Positions 42,646 to 50,136 of a stretch of DNA of 64,000 nucleotides are shown here, piece after piece (within the stretch, counting starts at the first letter, position 1; every line of letters starts with the position of its first letter). The notes below the pieces were generated by a model. The model was not told where the DNA came from and searched no databases. It worked only from the letters and a program-made list of their open reading frames with translations. The DNA lies in assembly GCF_018324205.1 (NCBI RefSeq), contig NZ_AP023356.1, positions 4,729,501 through 4,793,500 on the forward strand, written 5' to 3'. The position numbers and the translations under genes were made by a program. The DNA comes from Actinoplanes ianthinogenes. Its GTDB lineage: Bacteria; Actinomycetota; Actinomycetes; Mycobacteriales; Micromonosporaceae.

Positions 42646-44793
42646 ATGGGCTACGCGCAGATCATCGCCACCGTGCTGTCGGTGGCGGTCACGGTGGTGG
42701 CCGTCGCCCTCGCGGTGCGTGCCGTTCTCACGATCACCAAGGTGATCCGGTCCGGCCAGCCCGCGCCGGAGCGGTTCACCGACAAGGGCACCCGGACCAA
42801 GACCCTGCTCAAGGAGTCGGTCGGGCACACCCGGATGCTGAAGTGGTCCGCCATCGGCGCGGCCCACTGGTTCGTGATGTTCTCCTTCATCATCCTGTCG
42901 TCGCTGGTCCTCGAGGCGTATTTCGAGGCCGTGACGCCGGACGGTGAGCTGCCGATCATCGGCCACTGGGCGATCTTCGGGTTCGTCACCGAGTGGTTCG
43001 GGATCCTCGGCACGATCGGCATCCTCTACCTGATCTTCGTACGCCAGCGGCAGAAGCCGGGCGCGGTCAAGCGCAGCCGGTTCCTCGGCTCGACCATGTG
43101 GCAGGCGTACTTCGTCGAGTCGATCATCGTCGGCGTGCTGGTCTGCGGCTTCCTGATCCGCGGGCTCAAGGTCGCCAACGACACGTTCCCGTACCCGGTG
43201 TGGGCCGCCCCGCTGTCGCACGCGATCGGCAGCGTCATGCCCGCCTGGGAGGACGGCCCCACCTGGGTCGCGCTGGTGAAACTGCTCATCTCGATGGGCT
43301 GGCTGATCACCATCTCGCTGAACCCGACGATGGGCGTGGCCTGGCACCGCTTCCTGGCGTTCTTCAACATCTTCTTCAAGCGCAGCCCGGAGAAGCCGGC
43401 CGGTTCCGGCCTCGGCGCGCTGAAGCCGATGATGAGCGAGGGCAAGCCGCTCGACTTCGAGGAGGCCGACCCGGAGAAGGACCTGTTCGGTGTCGCCCAG
43501 GTCGAGCAGTTCACCTGGAAGGGCCTGCTCGACTTCTCCACCTGCACCGAGTGCGGCCGCTGCCAGTCGCAGTGCCCGGCGTGGAACACCGCCAAGCCGC
43601 TCTCGCCGAAACTGCTGGTGCTGTCGTTGCGCGACCACGCGTACGCAAAAGCCCCTTATCTTCTCGCCGGCGGCGGCAAGGACCTGACCGGCGAGGAGAA
43701 GGCCACCGAGGCCCAGCTCGCGCACATGGACGTGCTGGCGCTCGCCGAGGGCAACCGCCCGCTGATCGGCGGCGTCGACGAGAACGGCGTGATCGACCCG
43801 GACGTGCTCTGGTCCTGCACCACCTGCGGCGCCTGCGTCGAGCAGTGCCCGGTCGACATCGAGCACATCGACCACATCGTCGACATGCGGCGTTACCAGG
43901 TGCTGATCGAGTCGTCGTTCCCCAGCGAGGCCGGCGTCATGCTGCGCAACCTGGAGAACAAGGGCAACCCGTGGGGCGCCCCGCAGAACACCCGCGAGGA
44001 CTGGACCAAGGGCCTGGACTTCGAGGTGCCGCGGGTCGGCGAGGTCGAGGACTTCGACTACCTGTTCTGGGTCGGCTGCGCCGGCGCGTTCGAGGACCGG
44101 GCCAAGAAGACCACTCGCGCGGTGGCCACGCTGCTGCACGAGGCCGGGGTCAACTACGCGATCCTGGGCGAGGGCGAGACCTGCACCGGCGACCCGGCGC
44201 GGCGGATCGGCAACGAGTTCATCTTCCAGATGCTCGCCCAGCAGAACGTCGAGACCCTCAACGAGGCGTTCGGCGACCAGAAGGTCAAGCGGATCGTCGC
44301 GACCTGCCCGCACTGCTTCAACACGCTCGGCAACGAGTACGAGCAGCTCGGCCTGAAGGTCGAGGTCGTGCACCACACGCAGCTGCTGGCCCACCTGGTC
44401 AAGGAGGGCAAGCTCACCCCGGTCCAGCCGATCGAGGGCGACATCACCTATCACGACCCGTGCTACCTCGGCCGGCACAACCGGGTCTTCGACGCGCCCC
44501 GCGAGGTCCTCGGCGAGACCGGCAACCTCATCGAGATGCCGCGTAACTCCGAGCGCTCCTTCTGCTGCGGCGCCGGCGGCGCCCGGATGTGGATGGAGGA
44601 GCGGATCGGCAAGCGGATCAACGTCGAGCGGACCGAGGAAGCCCTCGCGACCGGCGCGAAGACGATCGCGGTGGGCTGCCCGTTCTGCTACACGATGATC
44701 GGCGACGGCGTGACCGGCAAGGGCAAGCAGGAAGAGGTCGAGGTGGTCGACGTGGCCACCGTGCTGCTCCGCTCGCTCAAGCAGGAAGCCTGA
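42646..44793 (+). CDS. etfD: Membrane Fe-S oxidoreductase, EtfD-like (heterodisulfide-reductase type)
   Basis: A 715-residue integral-membrane protein. Residues 1-240 hold about six helices (ATVLSVAVTVVAVALAVRAV, WSAIGAAHWFVMFSFIILSS, LVKLLISMGWLITISL) with His residues suited to haem b. Two 4Fe-4S motifs follow: CTECGRCQSQCP from Cys300 and CTTCGACVEQCP from Cys391. C-terminal CCG domains have CPHCFNT, DPCYLGRHN, FCCGAGGARMW and VGCPFCYTM. The architecture equals Mtb Rv0338c (EtfD), which takes electrons from the electron-transfer flavoprotein to the quinone pool in beta-oxidation. Its promoter dyad is shared with an acyl-CoA dehydrogenase gene, which supports this role. Confidence 0.88.
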   Translation: MGYAQIIATVLSVAVTVVAVALAVRAVLTITKVIRSGQPAPERFTDKGTRTKTLLKESVGHTRMLKWSAIGAAHWFVMFSFIILSSLVLEAYFEAVTPDGELPIIGHWAIFGFVTEWFGILGTIGILYLIFVRQRQKPGAVKRSRFLGSTMWQAYFVESIIVGVLVCGFLIRGLKVANDTFPYPVWAAPLSHAIGSVMPAWEDGPTWVALVKLLISMGWLITISLNPTMGVAWHRFLAFFNIFFKRSPEKPAGSGLGALKPMMSEGKPLDFEEADPEKDLFGVAQVEQFTWKGLLDFSTCTECGRCQSQCPAWNTAKPLSPKLLVLSLRDHAYAKAPYLLAGGGKDLTGEEKATEAQLAHMDVLALAEGNRPLIGGVDENGVIDPDVLWSCTTCGACVEQCPVDIEHIDHIVDMRRYQVLIESSFPSEAGVMLRNLENKGNPWGAPQNTREDWTKGLDFEVPRVGEVEDFDYLFWVGCAGAFEDRAKKTTRAVATLLHEAGVNYAILGEGETCTGDPARRIGNEFIFQMLAQQNVETLNEAFGDQKVKRIVATCPHCFNTLGNEYEQLGLKVEVVHHTQLLAHLVKEGKLTPVQPIEGDITYHDPCYLGRHNRVFDAPREVLGETGNLIEMPRNSERSFCCGAGGARMWMEERIGKRINVERTEEALATGAKTIAVGCPFCYTMIGDGVTGKGKQEEVEVVDVATVLLRSLKQEA

Positions 44794-44806
44794 CGGTTTC
44801 TCGCGC

Positions 44807-44834
44807 GGCGGCCGGCTCTCAGGAGCCGGCCGCC
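44807..44834. terminator. Bidirectional hairpin at convergent gene ends
   Basis: A perfect 12-bp stem, GGCGGCCGGCTC-TCAG-GAGCCGGCCGCC, lies 14 bp after the etfD stop and overlaps the last codons of the convergent GPP34 gene. Confidence 0.82.
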
Positions 44835-45481
44835 GCTGCCGTGGTGGCGGCGATCGCGCCCGCCATGATCGCGGCCTGCACCTCCTGGATCGACTTGCGC
44901 ACCGCGGCCGACGCCCAGTCGCCCTCGCCGATCTGCTTCAACCGGGCCCGGACCCGCTTGCGGTCCAGGTCCGCGAAGACCTTGCGGTCCAGCTCGGTCG
45001 CGGCGACCAGAGAGCACAGAGCTGACGTACGCGCATCCACCGCCCCGTCGCTCAGCACCGCCGCCCGCATCCGCTGCCGCGCGTCGGTCTCGGCCACCGG
45101 CTCCGTCCCGTACGCCGCGGGATACGTCGTCCGGGGGAAGATCCAGAGCACCGTTCCGTGCTCGACCCGCAGAATCTCGGCAGAAACCAGGTGATCCAAG
45201 ACACGTTGCCGCGTCCCCTTTGCGAACTTCGTCACCCAGTGACCGGGCTTGCGGGAGCGGCCGTCGTCGCGGATCCGCGCCAGCGCCTCGTCCACGAACG
45301 GGTCTCCGGTCGGGCTCGCGTCGGCGACCACGACCTTCTTGTCCGCCACGTCGATCCGGCCGGACAGGGCCAGTTCCAGCAACAACGCGCCGCCGAGGCC
45401 GTAGTCCAGGCGGGTGCTGTCGTGGATCTTGCGACCCTCGTCGTCGTACGCCAGCAGCAACAGCTCCCCGAGAAGGTTCAT
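44819..45481 (-). CDS. GPP34 (GOLPH3-like) family protein
   Basis: A 220-residue actinobacterial GPP34 protein: MNLLGELLLLAYDDEGRKIH, LDYGLGGALLLELALSGRID, KFAKGTRQRVLDHLVSAEIL and RTTYPAAYGTEPVAETDARQ, RMRAAVLSDG. The fold is that of eukaryotic GOLPH3, which binds phosphatidylinositol-4-phosphate. The bacterial function is unknown, though several actinobacterial paralogues per genome are usual. The last 20 residues are an Ala-rich helix. It is convergent with etfD and divergent from the CNNM genes. Confidence 0.92.
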   Translation of the reverse strand: MNLLGELLLLAYDDEGRKIHDSTRLDYGLGGALLLELALSGRIDVADKKVVVADASPTGDPFVDEALARIRDDGRSRKPGHWVTKFAKGTRQRVLDHLVSAEILRVEHGTVLWIFPRTTYPAAYGTEPVAETDARQRMRAAVLSDGAVDARTSALCSLVAATELDRKVFADLDRKRVRARLKQIGEGDWASAAVRKSIQEVQAAIMAGAIAATTAAAAGS

Positions 45482-45567
45482 GCCAAGACGTTAGATCGGG
45501 CTGTCATCCACAGGGTTAGTACCGGAAGGTCCGAGTCCGGCAGAATGAGGGCCGAGGTGAAGCGATC

Positions 45568-46905
45568 ATGGACGGCCTGCTCCTGACCGCGGTGCTCCCG
45601 CTGGCGGCTTTCGCGCTGCTGACGGTGGGCAACGCGTTTTTTGTGGCCGCCGAGTTCGGGTTGGTCACCGTCGACCGGGCGGAGATCGATCAGCGCGCCG
45701 CGGCGGGTGACCGCCGCGCCGGGACGGTCCGCACCGCGCTGCACGAGCTCTCCTTCCAGCTCTCCGGCGCCCAGCTCGGCATCACGCTGACGGCACTGCT
45801 CACCGGCTACCTGGCCGAGCCGGCCCTGTCCCGGCTGATCACGCCGGTGGTCGAGCCGATCGCCGGCTCCGCCACCGAGACGGTCACCCACGTTCTCGCC
45901 CTGGTCGTCGCCACCCTGCTGTCGATGCTCTTCGGCGAGCTGGTGCCGAAAAACGCGGCGCTGGCCCGGCCGATGGGCCTGGCGCTGGCCACCGCCGCCC
46001 CGCTGCGCGGCTTCTCCCGGCTCTTCAAGCCGATGATCACCGCGCTGAACGGGACGGCCAACTGGCTGGTCCGCCGGATCGGCATCGAGCCGCAGGAGGA
46101 GCTGGCCAGCGCCCGCTCGCCGGAGGAGCTGGGCCTGCTCGCCGCGATCAGCGCCCGGGCCGGCGCGCTGCCGACGGACACCGCGACGCTGATGCGCCGG
46201 ACCATCCGGTTCGGTGAGAAACGCGCGGCGAAAGCGATGACCCCGCGCGTCGACGTCGTCGGGCTGAAGACGACGGCCAGCGCCGCCGACCTGATCACGG
46301 TGGCCCGGCAGACCGGGCACACCCGCTTCCCGGTGTACGAGAACACCCTCGACGTGGTGACCGGCGTGGCCGGGGTCAACGACGCGCTCGGGGTGCCGCC
46401 CGAGCGCCGGGCCGCCACCAAGGTGTCGGCGCTGGCCCGCGAGCCGGTGTACGTGCCGGAGAGCCTGAGCCTGGACAAGGTGCTGGCCGCGCTCCGGGCC
46501 GCCGACGCGGACCTGGCGATCGTGGTCGATGAGTACGGCGGCACCGACGGCGTGGTCACCGTCGAGGACCTGATCGAGGAGCTGGTCGGTGAGATCGCCG
46601 ACGAGTACGACACCGAGATCGGCGAGGCCGGCGCCGCGGAGCTGACCGCACCGGGCGGGGAGAAGACGTTCCTGGTCGACGGCCTCCTGCGGGAGGACGA
46701 GGTGCTGGAGCAGACCGGCTTCGCGCTGCCCGAGGGGCCTTACGAGACGCTCGCCGGCTTCCTGCTGGCCCGGCTCGGCCACATCCCGGTGGTCGGCGAG
46801 TCCCTGGAGGAGCACGGGTGGGAGTTCACCGTGATGGAGGTGGACCGGCACCGGATCGAGCAGGTCCGGGTGGTCGCCCCGCCCGAGGAGCCGGCCGATG
46901 ACTAA
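45568..46905 (+). CDS. CNNM/HlyC-CorC family membrane protein, full length
   Basis: A 445-residue hemolysin-C/CNNM family protein. The DUF21 membrane domain (about 1-190) has four helices, including NAFFVAAEFGLVTVDRAEID, LGITLTALLTGYLAEPALSR and FGELVPKNAALARP. A CBS pair (about 220-345) includes MTPRVDVVGLKTTASAADLI, FPVYENTLDVVTGVAGVNDA and DLAIVVDEYGGTDGVVTVED. A CorC_HlyC domain closes the protein. Family members are implicated in magnesium or cobalt transport or stress resistance; the specificity is not readable. The ATG follows GAGGTGAAG. It overlaps the second copy by 8 bp. Confidence 0.93.
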   Translation: MDGLLLTAVLPLAAFALLTVGNAFFVAAEFGLVTVDRAEIDQRAAAGDRRAGTVRTALHELSFQLSGAQLGITLTALLTGYLAEPALSRLITPVVEPIAGSATETVTHVLALVVATLLSMLFGELVPKNAALARPMGLALATAAPLRGFSRLFKPMITALNGTANWLVRRIGIEPQEELASARSPEELGLLAAISARAGALPTDTATLMRRTIRFGEKRAAKAMTPRVDVVGLKTTASAADLITVARQTGHTRFPVYENTLDVVTGVAGVNDALGVPPERRAATKVSALAREPVYVPESLSLDKVLAALRAADADLAIVVDEYGGTDGVVTVEDLIEELVGEIADEYDTEIGEAGAAELTAPGGEKTFLVDGLLREDEVLEQTGFALPEGPYETLAGFLLARLGHIPVVGESLEEHGWEFTVMEVDRHRIEQVRVVAPPEEPADD

Positions 46906-47935
46906 CCTGATCATCACCGCGGTGCTGCTGCTGGGGAACGGGCTCTTCGTCGGCGGGGAGTTCGCGCTGATCGCGTCCCGCCGGACGGCGCTGGAGCCGC
47001 TGGCCGCCACCTCCAAGGCGGCCCGCTGGGCGCTGTCCGCGATGAACCAGATCCCGCTGATGATCGCCGGCGCCCAGCTCGGCATCACCATCTGCTCGCT
47101 GGCGCTCGGCGCGATCGCCGAGCCGGCCCTGGCCCACCTGCTGGAGGAGCCGTTCCACGCGGCCGGCCTGCCGGAGCGGGCGGTGCACCCGGTCGCCTTC
47201 GTGCTGGCCCTGATCGTCGTGGTCTTCCTGCACACGGTGGTCGGCGAGATGGTGCCGAAAAACATCACACTGGCCGGGCCGGAGCGGTCCGCGCTGATCC
47301 TGGGCCCGTTCATGCTCGCCTTCTGCACCGCCACCAAGCCACTGCTGGTGGCGATGCGCTGGGCGTCCCGGACGGTGCTGAAACTCTGGAAGATCGAGGC
47401 GACCGACGCGGTCAAGACCGTCTTCACCGCCGAGGAGCTGGCCGGCATGGTCACCCAGGCGCGCAGCGAGGGCCTGCTCGGCTCGGAGCAGTACGCCCGG
47501 ATCCACGCCGCTCTCGGGCTGAACAGCCGGACCGCGGCCGACACCCTGCTGCCCTGGTCCCGGGTGACCACGGTGGCCGCCGACGTCTCACCGGCGACGC
47601 TGGAGGCGGTGGCCACCCGCAGCGGCCGGTCCCGCTTCCCGGTGGTGCAGCGCGACACCCGGCGGGTGCTCGGGTTCGTGCACGTCAAGGACGTCCTCGG
47701 CTACTCCGGGGCACAGCGGCGGCTGCCGATCCCGGCCGAGGTGATCCGGCCGCTCGCCGTGGTGTCGCCGGAGCGCACGCTGGCCGACCTGCTGCTCACC
47801 ATGCGACGGGACCGGCTGCACATCGTGCTGGTCAGCGACGGGCGGCGGCCGCTCGGCGTGATCACCCTGGACGACGTGCTGCACGCGGTGGTCGGGGAGC
47901 CGGCCGGGGCGGGGCATCCGGCGGGACGGCGCTGA
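46898..47935 (+). CDS. CNNM/HlyC-CorC family membrane protein, short form
   Basis: A 345-residue paralogue of the preceding gene. The DUF21 domain shows GNGLFVGGEFALIASRRTAL, AGAQLGITICSLALGAIAEP and GEMVPKNITLAGPERSALIL. A CBS pair follows (LLPWSRVTTVAADVSPATLE; LHIVLVSDGRRPLGVITLDD). The protein ends at residue 345 without the CorC_HlyC domain seen in its partner. The EFALI/KNITL motifs align with EFGLV/KNAAL of the first copy, so the pair arose by an old duplication. The tight overlap suggests a heteromeric complex; that is inference. Confidence 0.92.
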   Translation: MTNLIITAVLLLGNGLFVGGEFALIASRRTALEPLAATSKAARWALSAMNQIPLMIAGAQLGITICSLALGAIAEPALAHLLEEPFHAAGLPERAVHPVAFVLALIVVVFLHTVVGEMVPKNITLAGPERSALILGPFMLAFCTATKPLLVAMRWASRTVLKLWKIEATDAVKTVFTAEELAGMVTQARSEGLLGSEQYARIHAALGLNSRTAADTLLPWSRVTTVAADVSPATLEAVATRSGRSRFPVVQRDTRRVLGFVHVKDVLGYSGAQRRLPIPAEVIRPLAVVSPERTLADLLLTMRRDRLHIVLVSDGRRPLGVITLDDVLHAVVGEPAGAGHPAGRR

Positions 47936-48054
47936 TCCGAGCGGTTACGGCTTGGCCATTCAGGTTCGGTGGTTCGGGCTAACGCGTACGGGTGGTCTGT
48001 TCCGTGTCCGGAGTTTCGACACGAGGGCTAAGTGACAATGCGGACAATAGCCCC

Positions 48055-48912
48055 ATGCGTCCCTCTCGACGGCGTGCCGTTCCGCTCGGCGTCCTGTCCG
48101 CAACCCTCGTTCTGGCCGGCGTCTTCACCCTGACCCCCCGGTCCCTGGGCACACCCGCGCGTGCCCTGCCCGCCGACCGCCTGCTGCCCTCGCCGGCGGC
48201 CGGCGTGCTGATCAACACCACCCCGTTCCCGGCTCCCGCGGACCTGGGCCGGGTGCGGATGGCCACCACGCCGGTGTCGCTGCGCTACGACTTCGACCGC
48301 GGTGTCACCGAGCCGATCGTGGACACCGGCGGGCGGCACGAGCTGCGGCCGCTCGGGCAGAACGGGGGGACGCTGCGTCTCGTACCGGAAGGGACGGGCC
48401 TGGCGGTCGCCTACCCGGACCGATGCACGCTTCCCCGGGAACGGGATTGCCCTCGGGCAATCCTCGAAGGGCAGCGTGACGACAGCCTGAACCCGGGCCG
48501 CCGCCCGCTGCGCTACGGCGCGTCGGTGCTGATGACCCACGCCGACCTCGCCGACGGGGCGAACGTGGTGCAGAAGGGCTACTCGGTCGGCGGCGGCAGC
48601 CAGTTCAAGCTCCAGGTGGACCACCGGCAGGGGCACCCGAGCTGCGTGTTGGCCGGCGAGCGGAGGCGCATCTACCGCGCCGAGCCGCGGATCGACGTGG
48701 CCGACGGGCGCTGGCACGACCTGGAGTGCAATCGGATCGAGAACAGGCTGACGATGCTGGTGGACGGCGTGCCCCACGCCTCGGTGCCGGTGCCGCCGAC
48801 GCTCTCGGTGGCGAACGCGGAGCCGCTGCGGGTCGGTGGCAAGGGGCCTGCTCGCGGCAACGACCAGTTCGCCGGCGAGATCGACAACGTCTTCCTGGAC
48901 ATCGGGGCATAG
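48055..48912 (+). CDS. Secreted LamG/concanavalin-like protein
   Basis: A 285-residue exported protein from ATG at 48055. MRPSRRRAVPLGVLSATLVL and AGVFTLTPRSLGTPARA form the signal peptide. The mature part looks like a single LamG/ConA-type jelly roll: VSLRYDFDRGVTEPIVDTGG, YGASVLMTHADLADGANVVQ, KGYSVGGGSQFKLQVDHRQG, VADGRWHDLECNRIENRLTM and FAGEIDNVFLDIGA, the usual terminal strand. Cysteines near 122, 131, 202 and 233 could form disulfides. Carbohydrate or surface binding is the family expectation. There is no catalytic residue set. Confidence 0.8.
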   Translation: MRPSRRRAVPLGVLSATLVLAGVFTLTPRSLGTPARALPADRLLPSPAAGVLINTTPFPAPADLGRVRMATTPVSLRYDFDRGVTEPIVDTGGRHELRPLGQNGGTLRLVPEGTGLAVAYPDRCTLPRERDCPRAILEGQRDDSLNPGRRPLRYGASVLMTHADLADGANVVQKGYSVGGGSQFKLQVDHRQGHPSCVLAGERRRIYRAEPRIDVADGRWHDLECNRIENRLTMLVDGVPHASVPVPPTLSVANAEPLRVGGKGPARGNDQFAGEIDNVFLDIGA

Positions 48913-48919
48913 GTAGCTG

Positions 48920-48935
48920 GACTACATATGTAGTC
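48920..48935 (+). promoter_or_regulatory. Perfect 16-bp palindrome before padR
   Basis: GACTACATATGTAGTC is a perfect 16-bp palindrome centred about 31 bp before the PadR start. A TATAGG -10-like hexamer (48944-48949) sits between it and the ATG, implying a nearly leaderless transcript. The ATGTAG/CTACAT half-sites resemble known PadR operators, so autoregulation is likely. Confidence 0.75.
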
Positions 48936-48958
48936 GGTTTACGTATAGGCTGCCGGGC

Positions 48959-49282
48959 ATGACGAATCCCATGCGGGAGCCGACGTACTTCATCCTGGCC
49001 GCGTTGCAGCAGGAGCCGCTGCACGGCTACGCGATCATCAAGCGGGCCGCCGAGCTGTCGCAGGGGCGGGTCAAGCCGGCCACCGGCACGCTCTACACCG
49101 CCCTCGACCGGCTCACCGGTGAGGGCTACGTGCGGGTGGTCCGGGAGGAGACGGTCAACGGCCGGGTCCGGCGCTACTACGCGCTGACCCCGGACGGGCT
49201 GGCCGCGCTCCGATTCGAGGCGGCCCGCCTGGCCGAGGCCGCCAGCGTGGTGATCCCGCACGCCGCCATGGGGTGGGCATGA
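48959..49282 (+). CDS. PadR-family transcriptional regulator
   Basis: A 107-residue PadR repressor: REPTYFILAALQQEPLHGYA, IIKRAAELSQGRVKPATGTL, YTALDRLTGEGYVRVVREET and RVRRYYALTPDGLAALRFEA. This is the short form, with a winged helix and a brief dimerisation helix. The gene overlaps the following membrane-protein gene by 4 bp, a standard PadR/target pair. The upstream 16-bp palindrome is the probable operator. The effector is unknown. Confidence 0.95.
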   Translation: MTNPMREPTYFILAALQQEPLHGYAIIKRAAELSQGRVKPATGTLYTALDRLTGEGYVRVVREETVNGRVRRYYALTPDGLAALRFEAARLAEAASVVIPHAAMGWA

Positions 49283-50130
49283 CCGCGCCGCTCGACGTGA
49301 CCTATGGCCGCCTGCTGCGGCTCTACCCGGCGGATTTCCGCCGCGAGCGCGGCGCGGAGATGCTGGACACCCTGCTGGAGATGGCCGAGGACGACGGCCG
49401 CAGCCGGCCCGCGCCGCGCGAGACGATCGCGCTGGTGCTCACCGCGCTGCGGATGCGGGCCGGCCGGGAGTCGCCGACGCCGTGGGAGAGCTGGCTGACC
49501 GCGATCCGGACCGGCGCCCTGATGCTGATCGTCCATGCCGTGGCCTACCCGCTCGCGCTGATGACCAACGCCGCGCTGCACCGGGTTCCGGCCTTCTGGG
49601 AGATGTCCGGTCCGCCGGAGCGCACCCTGATCCCGCTGGCCCTCGCCCTGATCGCGCTGACCCTGGCTCTCTTGCGGCAGTATCTGGTGGCCGCGGTCGT
49701 GCTGGTGCCCGCCGGCTTCGCCGGTTACTGGCACCTCCTCGCGGCGTCCGCTCTGCTCGCGGTCCTGGTGCGACGCCGGCCGCTGCCACCATCGGGACTG
49801 CTTCGGTACGCCGCCCTGGCCCCGTTGCTGGTCGCGTTCCTCGGCGAGGCCGGCGGCCAACTCTTCCCGCAGATCTCCGGCATCATCGGGTTCGGCCTGC
49901 TGATGGCCCTGCCCGTCGCCGGCCTGCTGTGGCTGGCCGTCGACGAGCGGGTCGCGATGGCGCTGGGCCTGCTCTACCTGGCGGGTCTGCTCATCGGGGT
50001 GGGCCAGGTGCTGATCGACGACGTGTACAGCTGGGCCTGGACCGGCCTGAGCCTGGCGATCGCCGCCCTGCCGCCGGCGCTGCTGCTCGGCCTGGCCACG
50101 GAAACCGCCCGCCGCCAGGCCAAGCTCTGA
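49279..50130 (+). CDS. Membrane protein of a PadR-linked pair
   Basis: A 283-residue protein. It starts MTAPLDVTYGRLLRLYPADF and continues RRERGAEMLDTLLEMAEDDG, the juxtamembrane helix pair typical of PadR-associated membrane proteins. About seven helices follow, for example AYPLALMTNAALHRVPAFW, LIPLALALIALTLALLRQYL, HLLAASALLAVLVRR, IIGFGLLMALPVAGLLWLAV and GLSLAIAALPPALLLGLATE. The function is unknown; many such proteins form envelope-stress-inducible units with their PadR repressor. The ATG at 49279 overlaps the PadR stop; a GTG at 49273 is possible. Confidence 0.82.
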   Translation: MTAPLDVTYGRLLRLYPADFRRERGAEMLDTLLEMAEDDGRSRPAPRETIALVLTALRMRAGRESPTPWESWLTAIRTGALMLIVHAVAYPLALMTNAALHRVPAFWEMSGPPERTLIPLALALIALTLALLRQYLVAAVVLVPAGFAGYWHLLAASALLAVLVRRRPLPPSGLLRYAALAPLLVAFLGEAGGQLFPQISGIIGFGLLMALPVAGLLWLAVDERVAMALGLLYLAGLLIGVGQVLIDDVYSWAWTGLSLAIAALPPALLLGLATETARRQAKL

Positions 50131-50136
50131 GCCGTC

